In this document: positions 8,962-18,661 of the stretch, one piece after another
How the letters are laid out: each line of letters starts with the position of its first letter
Position numbering within the stretch: position 1 is the first letter of the stretch
Program-made: the position numbers and the translations under genes
Assembly: GCA_963742405.1 (NCBI GenBank)
Contig: CAVUMB010000004.1
Location: forward strand, 310,001 to 374,000
Length of the DNA: 64,000 bases
Direction of reading: 5' to 3'
Source: JAGVSR01 sp963742405
GTDB taxonomy: Bacteria; Pseudomonadota; Alphaproteobacteria; Rhizobiales; Hyphomicrobiaceae
The notes under the pieces: model-generated
Seen by the model: the letters and a program-made list of their open reading frames with translations, nothing else
What the model was told of the DNA's origin: nothing
Databases searched by the model: none

Positions 8962-10134
8962 TTAGCTGTCGGTTTCGCCTGGCCGCAGGGTGCGAGGTGG
9001 TGACGGGAGCGGACGATCTGGCACTTGCTCAACAGTTGTTGTTACCGAGCAAAGTGATTGGAGTGCGGCCCACTCTTTGGCTGCGAGGGCCGGTGTTGCT
9101 GAATACCCGACGGCGGCGGCGACGACTTTGCGCCGTTCCTGCGTCTGCGGGTGGGAGCGAAAGACGCCGGGGCCCCCGTCGCCGTCTTTCTCGGTTTCAG
9201 CCATGCGGTCGAAGAAGTCGAGGAGGCCTTGAGGTGAGACCTTTGCCGCCTTTAAAATCCGGAGCGCGTGGGCATCAGCTTCGCGCTCAGCTTCGCGCGA
9301 ATAAGACAGCTGTGTCAGCAGAACTCCAATATTGGCGAGGCTGCTGCCGGCGCCGCCGATGATCAATTCTGTCGCGGCCGCAAAACCGATGCCGCGGACG
9401 ATGCCGGCTTCGGGATGCATCTCGATACCGTGGCCCATCTCGTGGGCAAGGACACCAGCGACCTCATCGGGCGATTTCGCGCTTTCGATCAGCGCCCGGG
9501 TGAGGACAATGCGCTGGCCGGGCGTCGCGAAAGCGTTGGGAATGTCCCAGTCGACCACAACGACCTTGAAATGCTGGTTGGTGCCGGCGGCAATCGACAG
9601 TGTGGCCGTCAACTGATCGAGTGCCGCAAGGCCGGCCGGCGCCGTACACGTCGCGCGGTCGCGGGTCATTGAGCCAACGACCTGCTCGCCCAGCATGTCG
9701 CGGGCGCTGCCGGGGAGCAGATTGGCCACGGCCCTGGCCGGAGAGAACCCGGACAGCCAGACGGCGACGAGCGCGGCGATCACCGTTCCGGCCGCCCAGA
9801 TCCAGGGTCGGGTGGCGCGACGCTGGTGGGAGCTTGTGGTCAATTGCGGGGCTTGGCTGGCAAGAGCGCGGGCGAACGCTTTATCGGGCACGAAAAGTGC
9901 CGCGCCGGGATGATCGGATGAAGTCAGCAGGGCATCGATGGAGTGCGCGGACAAAGGTTCGGCGATGCTTAGCGATCGATACCGCCAGGTTAGAAACCGG
10001 CCACCGTGCAAAGCCGTATCGGGCTCCTCGATGGTGATCCCGTCGACAAGCAGCCGGACCTGAACGTCGCGCGAGGCGGAACCTGATTTGTCGCTGTAGC
10101 GAGCAACAAACGATGGTGGGGCCGTATCAGACAT
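8962..10134 (-). CDS. M48-family membrane-associated zinc metalloprotease
   Basis: A 390-residue predicted zinc endopeptidase. It begins with a DUF7092-like N-terminal domain (about residues 10-95). One membrane helix follows (PWIWAAGTVIAALVAVWLSG), then an M48 catalytic domain. The zinc motif is HEMGH in VLAHEMGHGIEMHPE; the third ligand is the Glu in SREAEREADAHALRIL. The domain order puts the protease domain after the single helix, so it may face the periplasm. ATG 10134 (MSDTAPPSF) is preferred to an upstream in-frame start at 10266. Relatives (BepA- and HtpX-like) do envelope quality control; that role is inferred here. It is transcribed away from ilvD. Confidence 0.87.
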   Translation of the reverse strand: MSDTAPPSFVARYSDKSGSASRDVQVRLLVDGITIEEPDTALHGGRFLTWRYRSLSIAEPLSAHSIDALLTSSDHPGAALFVPDKAFARALASQAPQLTTSSHQRRATRPWIWAAGTVIAALVAVWLSGFSPARAVANLLPGSARDMLGEQVVGSMTRDRATCTAPAGLAALDQLTATLSIAAGTNQHFKVVVVDWDIPNAFATPGQRIVLTRALIESAKSPDEVAGVLAHEMGHGIEMHPEAGIVRGIGFAAATELIIGGAGSSLANIGVLLTQLSYSREAEREADAHALRILKAAKVSPQGLLDFFDRMAETEKDGDGGPGVFRSHPQTQERRKVVAAAVGYSATPALAAKEWAALQSLCSVTTTVEQVPDRPLPSPPRTLRPGETDS

Positions 10135-10578
10135 TGTGGTTCCGGTTCGACGCGGCGGCTCTTTCTTCAGCGGGCTTGCTGGGAGTGTAAGGGGCGGGAG
10201 GGGCCGGCGCCACAGTTGACGCGGAGCGGACGTTAACCTGCCCCGATCAGGCCGCGCTGACGCCATGCGGGCAAGCTAAATCTCGGCGGTCGTTGGCATA
10301 TTAGGTCAGCGGCCAGTCGCGCCATAAACCACTGTCGGACAATTCATGGTGAATGTTGCTAGAGGGCCACGAAGGGCTTGGAAATATGCCTCTTTTGAGC
10401 CACAAAACGGAGCGACACACAGAGTGGCCCGGCGACTCCAACGGAGATGCGAGCCGCGGGTGCATGCGGGTCCGGCAAGCAGTGGCGAAACGCGTTCGAG
10501 GCTCCCAAGTGTGTCGGGAATAATCATCCGTCTGGATGTGTTTCGTTCCCGTTGGTCGAGCTCTAGAGGAAGTGAAGA
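10135..10578. other. Divergent intergenic region between protease gene and ilvD
   Basis: 444 bases with no supported gene; the open frames here lack family features and overlap ilvD out of frame. The region must hold the promoters of both divergent genes. The ilvD start is preceded by a usable Shine-Dalgarno sequence (aggaagtgaaga). I saw no clear leader peptide rich in Ile, Val or Leu codons, so attenuation is not indicated. Confidence 0.5.
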
Positions 10579-12303
10579 ATGGACGCGAAGACGTTCGATA
10601 AATCAAAACTGCCAAGCCGCCATGTCACCGTCGGGCCGTCGCGCGCGCCGCACCGTTCGTATTATTATGCGATGGGTTTGACGGAAGAGCAGATCAATCG
10701 TCCTTTCGTGGGCGTCGTCTCGTGCTGGAATGAAGCCGCACCGTGTAACATTGCACTGATGCGCCAGGCTCAGGCTGCCAAGGTGGGCGTCAACGAAGCT
10801 GGCGGTACTCCGCGCGAGTTTTGTACGATCACGGTTACCGATGGCATCGCCATGGGCCACCAAGGCATGAAGTCGTCGCTCGTGTCGCGTGAAGTCATCG
10901 CTGATTCAATTGAACTGACCATGCGCGGTCACTGTTACGATGCGCTTGTTGGTATTGCCGGATGCGACAAGTCTTTGCCCGGCACGATGATGGCGATGCT
11001 GCGTCTCAACGTTCCAGCGGTGTTCATGTACGGCGGCTCCATCCTGCCCGGGCGATTCCGCGGCAAGGACGTCACCGTCGTCGATGTGTTCGAGGGCGTT
11101 GGCATGTTTTCGGCCGGCAAAATGTCGGCGAACGATTTGCATGAACTGGAATGTGTTGCGTGCCCGAGCGCGGGGGCGTGTGGTGGCCAATTCACGGCCA
11201 ACACCATGGCCATGGTGTCGGAAGCGATCGGGCTGGCGCTGCCGGGTTCGGCCGGATCGCCGGCACCGTACGAAGAACGCGATAGCTACGCGGTCGCCAG
11301 CGGCAAGGCCGTCATGCGGCTCGTTGCCGATCAGTTACGTCCACGCGACATCGCGACCCTGAAGGCATTTGAGAATGCCGCGACCGTCGTTGCCGCCACG
11401 GGCGGGTCAACGAATGCCGCGCTGCATCTGCCGGCAATGGCCAACGAGTGTGGGATCGAGTTCGATCTTTTCGACGTGGCCGAAATCTTCAAGCGCACGC
11501 CGTACATCGCAGACTTGAAGCCCGGCGGGCAATTCGTTGCAAAAGACGTGTTCGAGATCGGCGGCGTGCCGCAGGTTTTGAAGGCATTACTCGACGGCGG
11601 TTTTCTGCACGGCGATTGCATCACCGTCACTGGCAAGACCATGGCGGAAAATCTCGCGAGCGTGACCTTCAATACCAATCAGAAAGTCATCTATCCGGTT
11701 TCCAATCCGCTGTCGCCGACGGGCGGTGTGGTCGGACTCAAGGGCTCGCTTGCACCGGAAGGCGCGATCGTGAAAGTTGCCGGTCTCAAAAAGTTGCAAT
11801 TCTCCGGCCCGGCGCGCGTGTTCGAATGCGAGGAGGATGCCTTCGCCGCAGTCGGCGCCGGCAACTTCAAGGAAGGCGAAGTTCTCGTCATTCGCTACGA
11901 GGGTCCCAAGGGCGGACCCGGCATGCGCGAGATGCTGTCGACCACGGCTGCGCTTTACGGCCAGGGCATGGGCGACAAAGTGGCCTTGATCACCGACGGG
12001 CGCTTTTCGGGCGCCACGCGCGGGTTCTGCATCGGCCACGTCGGGCCGGAAGCCGCCGTCGGTGGACCGATCGGACTGATCGAGAATGGCGACATCATCA
12101 CCATTGATGCGGACAAGGGCACGCTCGATCTCGACGTCGATGCAGCGGTTCTGGAGACGCGCCGCAAGGCGTGGACGGCACCGCCCAATGCCTATCAGAC
12201 TGGCGCGATCCGCAAGTTCGCGGATCAGGTGGGGCCCGCGCGCTTTGGCGCCGTGACCCATCGTGGAGGAAAGGCTGAAGTTGTCTGCTATGCGGATATC
12301 TAG
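10579..12303 (+). CDS. ilvD: Dihydroxy-acid dehydratase
   Basis: Catalyses the penultimate step of valine and isoleucine synthesis, dehydrating 2,3-dihydroxy acids to 2-oxo acids, and feeds leucine and pantothenate synthesis. The 574-residue length matches the IlvD/Edd family. Iron-sulfur and metal ligands are visible: Cys49 (SCWNEAAPCN), Cys129 with Asp130 (GCDKSLPGTM) and Cys195 (CPSAGACGGQFTANTMAM). The C-terminal barrel includes GPGMREMLSTTAAL and TDGRFSGATRG. Frame and length are intact. The next gene starts inside its last codons (14-base overlap), so the two are probably co-transcribed. Confidence 0.98.
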   Translation: MDAKTFDKSKLPSRHVTVGPSRAPHRSYYYAMGLTEEQINRPFVGVVSCWNEAAPCNIALMRQAQAAKVGVNEAGGTPREFCTITVTDGIAMGHQGMKSSLVSREVIADSIELTMRGHCYDALVGIAGCDKSLPGTMMAMLRLNVPAVFMYGGSILPGRFRGKDVTVVDVFEGVGMFSAGKMSANDLHELECVACPSAGACGGQFTANTMAMVSEAIGLALPGSAGSPAPYEERDSYAVASGKAVMRLVADQLRPRDIATLKAFENAATVVAATGGSTNAALHLPAMANECGIEFDLFDVAEIFKRTPYIADLKPGGQFVAKDVFEIGGVPQVLKALLDGGFLHGDCITVTGKTMAENLASVTFNTNQKVIYPVSNPLSPTGGVVGLKGSLAPEGAIVKVAGLKKLQFSGPARVFECEEDAFAAVGAGNFKEGEVLVIRYEGPKGGPGMREMLSTTAALYGQGMGDKVALITDGRFSGATRGFCIGHVGPEAAVGGPIGLIENGDIITIDADKGTLDLDVDAAVLETRRKAWTAPPNAYQTGAIRKFADQVGPARFGAVTHRGGKAEVVCYADI

Positions 12304-13321
12304 ATTCAGTGCTGCGTTTGCAGCAACGCTCATTCCCCTGTTCGCTGCGTGTGCGTTCGCGCAAACGGTGACCTTTGCCTCGCCGCGCGAGGCGTTGAAG
12401 CAGGGCATGAGCGCTTATCAGGGCGGCTATTTCGAGATTGCAATTCCGGCGCTCGAATTCGCTGCTGCGAAGAACGAGTTCATGGCCGAGTACTATCTGG
12501 CGCGCATCTACAGCGACAACTCCGGGGCTCATACGAACCACGCCAAGGCGTATCTTCTGTTTCAACAGATCGCCAACGAGTATGCCGATGCCGATCCCGA
12601 TGACGACCCCCGCGCGCCTTACGTTGGCAAATCACTGACAGCCTTGGCAGGCTACATGCGGCGCGGCTTGAAGGAGATCGGTCTCAAGGCCAATCCGCAG
12701 CAAGCTGTCATCTATCTGCAGAATGCATCGACCACGTTTGCCGATGAGGACGCGCAGTTCGAATTGGCGAAATTGAAGCTGTCCGGCGACGGCGTTGATG
12801 AAGACGCAGCAACCGCGCGGCACTGGCTTGCCGATCTGTCCGAACGGGGGCATGCCGGCGCGCAGGCGTTTCTTGCCGATCTCTTGTGGCGGGGAAAATA
12901 TTTAAAAGCCGATAAGGCGACGGCGCTGGCGCTCATTGCTATCGCCGTTGAAAACGCACCGGTCTATGACCGGCTGTGGATCGAAGATATCTACCAGAAC
13001 ATCTATTGCGGAGCGGGTGAAGGTATCCGCAAGCAGGCGACCGGTATCGTGGCCGCTTGGGGCAACCGCTTCGGGCGCAAGCCGGAGACACGCGATGCTT
13101 CGGGCATTGGTCTCCTTGCTGCCGAGCCACAGCGCAGCTGCCAGAACGGCGAATCCGTCACCCCAATTAAAGAAAGCCGCGATGAACCCGTGGTCGCTGC
13201 TCCTGCCGTGCGGGTGACGCCTGCGAGCCCCGATGCAACAGGGACGGGGTTTGTCTATGGAACAACAACGCCGCAGCTCCGCGACGTCGGTGCTGACGTG
13301 AGAGATCCGAACAACCGGTGA
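12290..13321 (+). CDS. Exported Sel1-repeat protein
   Basis: A 343-residue protein with a signal peptide (MRISRFSAAFAATLIPLFAA, cut after CAFA). Sel1/TPR-like alpha-helical repeats follow: AYQGGYFEIAIPALEFAA, AEYYLARIYSDNSG, DAQFELAKLKLSGDG and GHAGAQAFLADLLWRGKYL. Such repeats are protein-binding scaffolds, here in the periplasm. The C-terminal 70 residues are Pro/Thr-rich and probably disordered. I chose ATG 12290 because it starts the signal peptide. It overlaps ilvD by 14 bases in another frame, which suggests translational coupling. Partner and function are unknown. Confidence 0.82.
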   Translation: MRISRFSAAFAATLIPLFAACAFAQTVTFASPREALKQGMSAYQGGYFEIAIPALEFAAAKNEFMAEYYLARIYSDNSGAHTNHAKAYLLFQQIANEYADADPDDDPRAPYVGKSLTALAGYMRRGLKEIGLKANPQQAVIYLQNASTTFADEDAQFELAKLKLSGDGVDEDAATARHWLADLSERGHAGAQAFLADLLWRGKYLKADKATALALIAIAVENAPVYDRLWIEDIYQNIYCGAGEGIRKQATGIVAAWGNRFGRKPETRDASGIGLLAAEPQRSCQNGESVTPIKESRDEPVVAAPAVRVTPASPDATGTGFVYGTTTPQLRDVGADVRDPNNR

Positions 13322-13356
13322 CCAGGCCAAGACCCTCGCGTCGTTGTCATTGAAGG

Positions 13357-13764
13357 CTAGACCAGCGCGTCGACGGTCTCGCGTTGTTTTCGTGAAGGTT
13401 GCGCATTCAGACAACGACTCTGAGCAACGTGGGCCCGCATCAAGATCTTGGTGAGTTGATCCAGGTTGACCGGCTTTGTGAGCACCTCGACGTCGGCAAG
13501 ACTAGCGTCGGTTCGATCAATCTGCGATCCCGTTACAAGCACAAACGGAATTTGGCGCTTTTGCATCTGCGATATCAGGTCGGATGAATTCCCATCCGCC
13601 AGTTGAAAATCGACGATAGCAAAATCGGGAGGCCGCTGACGCAGCAGGGCCAGGCCGAGTTCGACGGTCGCGACGCTCACAACGCAATGGCCGAGATCAC
13701 GCAGCTCATCTTCCAGCATCATGGAAATGAGAAAGTCGTCTTCGAGCAGCAATACATGAACCAT
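13357..13764 (-). CDS. Single-domain response regulator (CheY-like receiver)
   Basis: A 135-residue stand-alone receiver domain: acidic pocket (LLLEDDFLISMMLEDELRDL), phosphoacceptor Asp in FAIVDFQLADG, the Thr switch residue in FVLVTGSQ and the conserved Lys in VLTKPVNLDQL. It has no DNA-binding or enzymatic output domain, so it probably works by protein contact or as a phosphate carrier. ATG 13764 (MVHVLLLEDD) is chosen; the upstream in-frame codons are not family-like. No histidine kinase is nearby. It is divergent from a small ribbon-helix-helix gene, with 173 relatively AT-rich bases between. Confidence 0.9.
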   Translation of the reverse strand: MVHVLLLEDDFLISMMLEDELRDLGHCVVSVATVELGLALLRQRPPDFAIVDFQLADGNSSDLISQMQKRQIPFVLVTGSQIDRTDASLADVEVLTKPVNLDQLTKILMRAHVAQSRCLNAQPSRKQRETVDALV

Positions 13765-13937
13765 ACACAACCTCCACGCTCTCCAACAGATCGTCGATTT
13801 TGTGATCTTTTTCAATTAGATCAGTTAGGGCTTTGCAGCAAAATCGGCGTGTTGGTCCTGTGCGTTCTGGAACTCAGTGGTGGTCACTGCGTTTTCTTAG
13901 GCAACTACTGTTTGTTAGCCAAAAACAGGTTGCCGAT

Positions 13938-14216
13938 ATGAAGAGGGAACGCGAGGAACGGCTGCAAATCATGCTGACAATGGATGAGTTGCGGGCTGTC
14001 GACGACTTTAGATATCGAACGCGGATGCCAAGTCGCGCGGCGGCTGTTCGGGAGCTTTTAAACAGAGGGCTGCGAACGGTTAAAGTCGGCGTTGCAACGA
14101 TGCAATCGCGGTCGAAGGATTTCGGTGTGTTGGAAATCGCCAACGGAAGCAGCTTTGAAAAAGCGACCGACGTTGATGCGGCGAGGGTCGATGTGAAGCC
14201 CGATAAGCGCCTCTAG
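13938..14216 (+). CDS. Small ribbon-helix-helix (CopG/Arc-like) protein
   Basis: A 92-residue protein. Its first half fits a ribbon-helix-helix fold: strand ERLQIMLTMDEL, helix RAVDDFRYRTRM, then PSRAAAVRELLNRGLRTV. Such proteins usually dimerise and bind operator DNA through the N-terminal strand. The C-terminal half has no recognisable domain. I picked ATG 13938 because the strand begins right after it; the upstream codons of the frame are not family-like. Divergence from the response regulator gene suggests it could bind the shared intergenic region; that is inference. No toxin partner is visible. Confidence 0.7.
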   Translation: MKREREERLQIMLTMDELRAVDDFRYRTRMPSRAAAVRELLNRGLRTVKVGVATMQSRSKDFGVLEIANGSSFEKATDVDAARVDVKPDKRL

Positions 14217-14223
14217 CCCTCGC

Positions 14224-15003
14224 TTACCCTAACTCGACCCACACGGGAGCATGGTCGGAAGGTTTTTCCCATCCACGTGTAAACCGATCGACGCCGGCAC
14301 TTTGCAGGTGGTCGGCAGCCTGGGCCGAGAGCAAGATATGATCAATGCGGATGCCATCGTCCTTCTGCCAGGAGCCGGCCTGATAATCCCAAAACGTGTA
14401 GACGCCAGGTCCGGGGTGACAGGCGCGGACGGCATCGGTCAGGCCAAGGGCTTCGATGCGGCGGAGCATAGCGCGGCTTTCAGGCTGAAACAGCGCGTCG
14501 CCGGTCCATGCCGCGGGACGCTTGGCATCGACCGGTTCGGGGATCACGTTGTAATCGCCGGCAAGAACGAGCGGCATTTCAGTTTTGAGTAGCGCGCGAG
14601 CGTGTGCCTCAAAGCGCTGCATCCAAGCGAGTTTATAGGTGAATTTCTCGGTGCCGATAGGGTTCCCATTCGGCAGGTAGAGCGAGGCAAACCGAACTGC
14701 GAGACCGCCGTCGATGATCGTTGCTTCGATGTAGCGGGACTGTTCGTCGCCATTGCCGCCGGGCAAACCGCGCGTCACGTCCTCCATCGGCAGGCGAGAT
14801 AGGATAGCGACCCCGTTAAAACCCTTCTGGCCGTGGGTGGCGACTTTGTAGCCAAGCTCCTCGAAGGCCTCCGCGGGGAAGCCTTCGTCGATTGATTTGA
14901 TCTCCTGAAAACCGATAACGTCGGGCTTGGCTTCACGCAGATACGTCAACGCGATTTCGAGCCGCGCCTTCACACCGTTGATGTTCCAGGTGACGACTTT
15001 CAT
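14224..15003 (-). CDS. xth: Exodeoxyribonuclease III
   Basis: A 259-residue AP endonuclease and 3'-5' exonuclease of the exonuclease III family, acting in base excision repair. Motifs are complete: MKVVTWNINGVKAR at the start, metal-binding Glu in VIGFQEIKS, GDYNVIPEPVDAKRP, RIDHILLS, and the C-terminal SDHAPVWVEL with the catalytic His. ATG 15003 gives the classic start and excludes an 18-codon upstream extension. It ends 8 bases from the convergent ribbon-helix-helix gene and lies just downstream of erpA on the same strand. Confidence 0.96.
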   Translation of the reverse strand: MKVVTWNINGVKARLEIALTYLREAKPDVIGFQEIKSIDEGFPAEAFEELGYKVATHGQKGFNGVAILSRLPMEDVTRGLPGGNGDEQSRYIEATIIDGGLAVRFASLYLPNGNPIGTEKFTYKLAWMQRFEAHARALLKTEMPLVLAGDYNVIPEPVDAKRPAAWTGDALFQPESRAMLRRIEALGLTDAVRACHPGPGVYTFWDYQAGSWQKDDGIRIDHILLSAQAADHLQSAGVDRFTRGWEKPSDHAPVWVELG

Positions 15004-15031
15004 GTCCGGCGCGGACCGACCCGGTGCAGCC

Positions 15032-15364
15032 TCAAAGCGAGAAGCTCGTGCCACATCCGCACGAGGATGTGGCGTGCGGATTTCGGATCTGGAAGGACGC
15101 GCCGATCAAGTCATCGACGAAATCTATCTGTGAGCCGGAAAGATACTCGAGCGATACCGGGTCGATCAGCACCTTGGCGCCATCGCGCTCAATTACAATG
15201 TCGTCGGCAGTGGTTTCCTGTGTGAGATCATAGCGATATTTGAAGCCCGAGCAGCCGCCGCCTTCGACGGCCACGCGCAGCATCGTGCCCGAGGGCTCAG
15301 CGGCAACAATTTCGACTATGCGTCGGGCGGCCGGCGCGGTGACGATGACAGTCGTTTCGGTCAT
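15032..15364 (-). CDS. erpA: Iron-sulfur cluster insertion protein (A-type carrier)
   Basis: A 110-residue A-type carrier that delivers Fe-S clusters to apoproteins. The three conserved cysteines are in GGGCSGFKY (about residues 35-43) and near the end in SSCGCGTSF. The segment DPVSLEYLSGSQIDFVDDL is typical of HesB/IscA/ErpA proteins. ErpA is favoured over IscA because no isc genes are adjacent. It is divergent from dgt (152 bases between starts) and runs into xth 28 bases downstream. Plausible local clients are dihydroxy-acid dehydratase and the bfd product; this is inference. Confidence 0.92.
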   Translation of the reverse strand: MTETTVIVTAPAARRIVEIVAAEPSGTMLRVAVEGGGCSGFKYRYDLTQETTADDIVIERDGAKVLIDPVSLEYLSGSQIDFVDDLIGASFQIRNPHATSSCGCGTSFSL

Positions 15365-15516
15365 GGAATACCCAGGGTTGAGGCGCCGCGCCGGGCGTTC
15401 GGGATTGCCAAGGTCGGTGCGTTGCGTTCAAGAGGAAGATAGGAGGCCTGCAGCCCCTGTCAAATAGGCCCGCCGAAACACAGTGGACAGTCGAATCCGC
15501 ATGAACTCGTACCGCC

Positions 15517-16725
15517 ATGACTGACCTTGCTCGCTATGGGGCCGATCTGCAACCTGGCGAACGGTCGCCGGGACCGTATGCGGCCGGCGGCGTGCCATCG
15601 CGCGGCCGGCGTCATCCGCAGCCCGATTGCCCGACGCGAAGCCCCTTCCAGCGCGATCGGGACCGTATCTTGCACGCAAGCGCGTTTCGGCGGTTGACGC
15701 ACAAGACGCAAGTTTTCCTTTATCACGAGGGAGACCACTACCGCACGCGGCTGACCCACAGCCTGGAGGTGGCGCAGATCGCGCGCACGATCGCGCGCCA
15801 GTTGCGCCTCGATGAGGATCTGGCCGAGGCGCTGGCTTTGGCGCACGATCTTGGCCATCCACCGTTCGGGCACGCGGGCGAGCGGGCGCTGGATGGGTCC
15901 ATGGCCGAGCACGGGGGGTTTGATCACAACGCCCAGAGTTTGCGGCTCGTCATGGCGCTGGAGCGGAAATACCGGGGGTTCGACGGCCTCAATCTGACGT
16001 GGGAAACGCTGGAGGGCCTGGCCAAACACAATGGTCCGGTGTCCGGCGGTGCGGTCGAAAAGGTTACGGCACCGCTCGCTTCGTGGTGCTCGCTTGAGCT
16101 TACAAGCTGGGCCAGCGCAGAAGCCCAGGTGGCAGCGCTTTCCGACGATATCGCCTATCTGACGCACGACGTCGATGACGGTTTGCGCGCCGGTCTGCTG
16201 TCGCTTGAAGACTTGAAGGACATGCCATTCGCCGGTCCCTTCGCGGCAGCCGTGCTCGCGGACGGGCAGGCCGGCGACAAGGGCCGGGCGGTGTTTGAAG
16301 TGACCCGGCTCATGATTACCGCCCTGATCCACGATGTGGTTGTTGAAAGCCGGATGAAACTGGCCGAGATCGCTCCGGCTTCGCCCGACGATATTCGCGG
16401 TGCCGGCCGGGCCGTAATCGGGTTTTCGGCTGAGAGTTCAGCCGACCTCTTGGCGCTACGCGCGGTGTTGTTCGATCGCGTTTATCGCCACCCGCGGGTC
16501 CTGCGCGTGATGACGGCGGCGGAAGGCATCGTGCGCGAACTTTTTGCCTGCTACGCCGATCCCAACCATCGAACGGCCCTTCCGGAGCCGTGGCAGGCGA
16601 TCAGCGAGCAATTGCCGCGACGGCAGCGGGCGCGGCTCGCCGCCGACTATCTGGCCGGGCAGACCGACCGTTACGCCATTGCCGAACACCGGCGGCTGTT
16701 TGCCGAAACCCCGGAATTGCGTTAG
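15517..16725 (+). CDS. dgt: Deoxyguanosinetriphosphate triphosphohydrolase-like protein
   Basis: A 402-residue HD-domain dNTP triphosphohydrolase that splits dNTPs to nucleoside and tripolyphosphate and so limits dNTP pools. Visible motifs are HASAFRRLTHKTQVF, the first His in RTRLTHSLEVAQIAR, the HD pair in ALALAHDLGHPPFGHAGE, and a later Asp in AQVAALSDDIAYLTHDVDDG. The length fits the alphaproteobacterial type 2 subfamily. ATG 15517 gives MTDLARYGADL. argS begins 34 bases after the stop, a pairing usual in Hyphomicrobiales, so they are probably one operon. Confidence 0.95.
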   Translation: MTDLARYGADLQPGERSPGPYAAGGVPSRGRRHPQPDCPTRSPFQRDRDRILHASAFRRLTHKTQVFLYHEGDHYRTRLTHSLEVAQIARTIARQLRLDEDLAEALALAHDLGHPPFGHAGERALDGSMAEHGGFDHNAQSLRLVMALERKYRGFDGLNLTWETLEGLAKHNGPVSGGAVEKVTAPLASWCSLELTSWASAEAQVAALSDDIAYLTHDVDDGLRAGLLSLEDLKDMPFAGPFAAAVLADGQAGDKGRAVFEVTRLMITALIHDVVVESRMKLAEIAPASPDDIRGAGRAVIGFSAESSADLLALRAVLFDRVYRHPRVLRVMTAAEGIVRELFACYADPNHRTALPEPWQAISEQLPRRQRARLAADYLAGQTDRYAIAEHRRLFAETPELR

Positions 16726-16759
16726 AGGCGCGAAGCTTCTTTCTCCAGGACATTGCGAC

Positions 16760-18571
16760 ATGAACGTCTTCACCCACGTCGAGGCCAAGATCGCGGCCGC
16801 GCTGACCGATCTCAAGGTCGAGGGTTTGATCCCGCGCGATGTGTCGCTGCCACATATCGAGGTCGAGACGCCGCGCGATACGAGCCACGGCGATTTTGCG
16901 TCCAACGTCGCCATGGCGCTCGCCAAACCGGCCGGCATGAAGCCGCGCGATTTGGCCGAAGCTTTGAAGGCGAAACTGGACGGTGATCCCGAGATCGAGT
17001 CTGTTGCAGTGGCGGGTCCGGGCTTTCTCAACATTACGGTGACGCCCGCGGTCTGGCAGAAGCTCATCACCGCCATTGTTGTCGATGGCGAAACCTACGG
17101 TCGTGGCGCAGGGCGGGCCGATCGTGTCAACGTCGAATACGTTTCCGCCAATCCCACGGGGCCGATGCATGTCGGGCATTGCCGGGGCGCTGTTCTGGGC
17201 GATGCGCTGGCAAATCTATTGGCTTTCTCCGGTTATCCGGTGACGCGCGAATATTACATCAACGATGCCGGCGGGCAGGTGGATGTGCTGGCGCGGTCGG
17301 TTCACTTGCGCTACCGCGAGGCCTTGGGCGAGGCCATTGGCGATATTCCCGAGGGGCTTTACCCCGGCGATTATCTGAAGCCGCTGGGCGAAGCGTTGGC
17401 GCAAAAATACGGTGACCGGTTTATCGGCCAGCCGGAAGGCGAATGGCTCGCCGTCATGCGCGAGGAGGCGATCGCGGCCATGATCGTCCTGATCAAGGAC
17501 GATTTGGCCGCCCTCAATATCCGGCATGACGTCTTCGTCTCGGAAGCATCTCTGTCGCGCGGTGGCGTCGATCAAGTGCAGGCGGCCATTGCGGCGCTGC
17601 GCGCGAAAGGTCTGATCTACGAAGGCCGGCTGGCCAAGCCACTCGGGCATGACGACGAGGAGTGGGAAGATCGCGAGCAGACGCTGTTCAAGTCGTCAGA
17701 GTTCGGCGACGACATGGATCGTGCGCTGCAGAAGTCGGACGGAACTTATACCTACTTCGCGGGCGATATCGCGTACCACTTCGACAAGATCAGCCGCGGC
17801 TTTCCTCACCTGATCAACGTCTTTGGTGCCGATCACATCGGATACATTCCGCGCATGCTGGCGGCGGTGGCGGCACTGGCCGGTGGAGTGCTCGAACGCG
17901 ATCAGAAGGGCAAACTGAAATCCTGGCGGACGCGCGGCGGCACGACCGATCTTGAGATCAAGGTCGTGCAACTCGTCAAGCTGTACAAGGGCGGCGAGCC
18001 GTTCAAGATGTCGAAGCGCGCGGGAACGTTCGTGACGCTGCGCGACGTCGTTGATGAAGTCGGCCGTGATCCCGTGCGCTTCATGATGCTCTACCGCAAG
18101 GAACTCGAACCGCTCGATTTCGACTTCGCCAAGGTGACCGAACAGTCGAAGGATAACCCGGTTTTCTACGTCCAGTACGCACATGCGCGGGCGTCGAGTG
18201 TGTTTCGCAACGTCGCTGAGCAGATGCCGGCGCTGGATATTTCGAAAGCCGGGCTCGCGAGGGCCGACCTGTCGCGGTTGGACGATCCGGCAGAATTCGA
18301 CCTTGTGCGCAAGCTGGCCCATTATCCGCGCCTGATCGCAACTGCGGCAGAGGCTCGCGAGCCGCATAGGCTGGCCTTCTATCTCTATGATCTGGCTTCC
18401 GCTTTTCATGGTTTGTGGACGCGTGGCAATGATTTGCCACATTTGCGCTTTATCCAGGCTCAAGATGGGGGCCTGACGGTTGCGCGGTGTGCACTCGTCT
18501 CTGCGACGCGTGCGGTGATATCCTCAGGTCTTGGAGTTCTCGGGGTCGAGGCCCCGGAAACCATGCGCTAG
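16760..18571 (+). CDS. argS: Arginyl-tRNA synthetase
   Basis: Class I synthetase that charges tRNA-Arg; 603 residues. It has the N-terminal additional domain (about residues 1-90), the HIGH motif as HVGH near residue 137 in NPTGPMHVGHCRGA, a KMSKR loop near 416-420 (GEPFKMSKRAGTF) and a DALR-type anticodon-binding C-terminus (AFYLYDLASAFHGLW). The start is ATG 16760 (MNVFTHVEAKI); a longer open frame to 16544 overlaps dgt and has no support. It lies downstream of dgt and upstream of the SPOR-domain gene. Confidence 0.98.
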   Translation: MNVFTHVEAKIAAALTDLKVEGLIPRDVSLPHIEVETPRDTSHGDFASNVAMALAKPAGMKPRDLAEALKAKLDGDPEIESVAVAGPGFLNITVTPAVWQKLITAIVVDGETYGRGAGRADRVNVEYVSANPTGPMHVGHCRGAVLGDALANLLAFSGYPVTREYYINDAGGQVDVLARSVHLRYREALGEAIGDIPEGLYPGDYLKPLGEALAQKYGDRFIGQPEGEWLAVMREEAIAAMIVLIKDDLAALNIRHDVFVSEASLSRGGVDQVQAAIAALRAKGLIYEGRLAKPLGHDDEEWEDREQTLFKSSEFGDDMDRALQKSDGTYTYFAGDIAYHFDKISRGFPHLINVFGADHIGYIPRMLAAVAALAGGVLERDQKGKLKSWRTRGGTTDLEIKVVQLVKLYKGGEPFKMSKRAGTFVTLRDVVDEVGRDPVRFMMLYRKELEPLDFDFAKVTEQSKDNPVFYVQYAHARASSVFRNVAEQMPALDISKAGLARADLSRLDDPAEFDLVRKLAHYPRLIATAAEAREPHRLAFYLYDLASAFHGLWTRGNDLPHLRFIQAQDGGLTVARCALVSATRAVISSGLGVLGVEAPETMR

Positions 18572-18661
18572 ATTGGCCGCAACGCCGATTCGAGCAGGGT
18601 CTGCAGCGCCCCCGGGCAAAACCGGACGGGCGGTGGCCTCAAGCTGAAGGAATGATCGCAA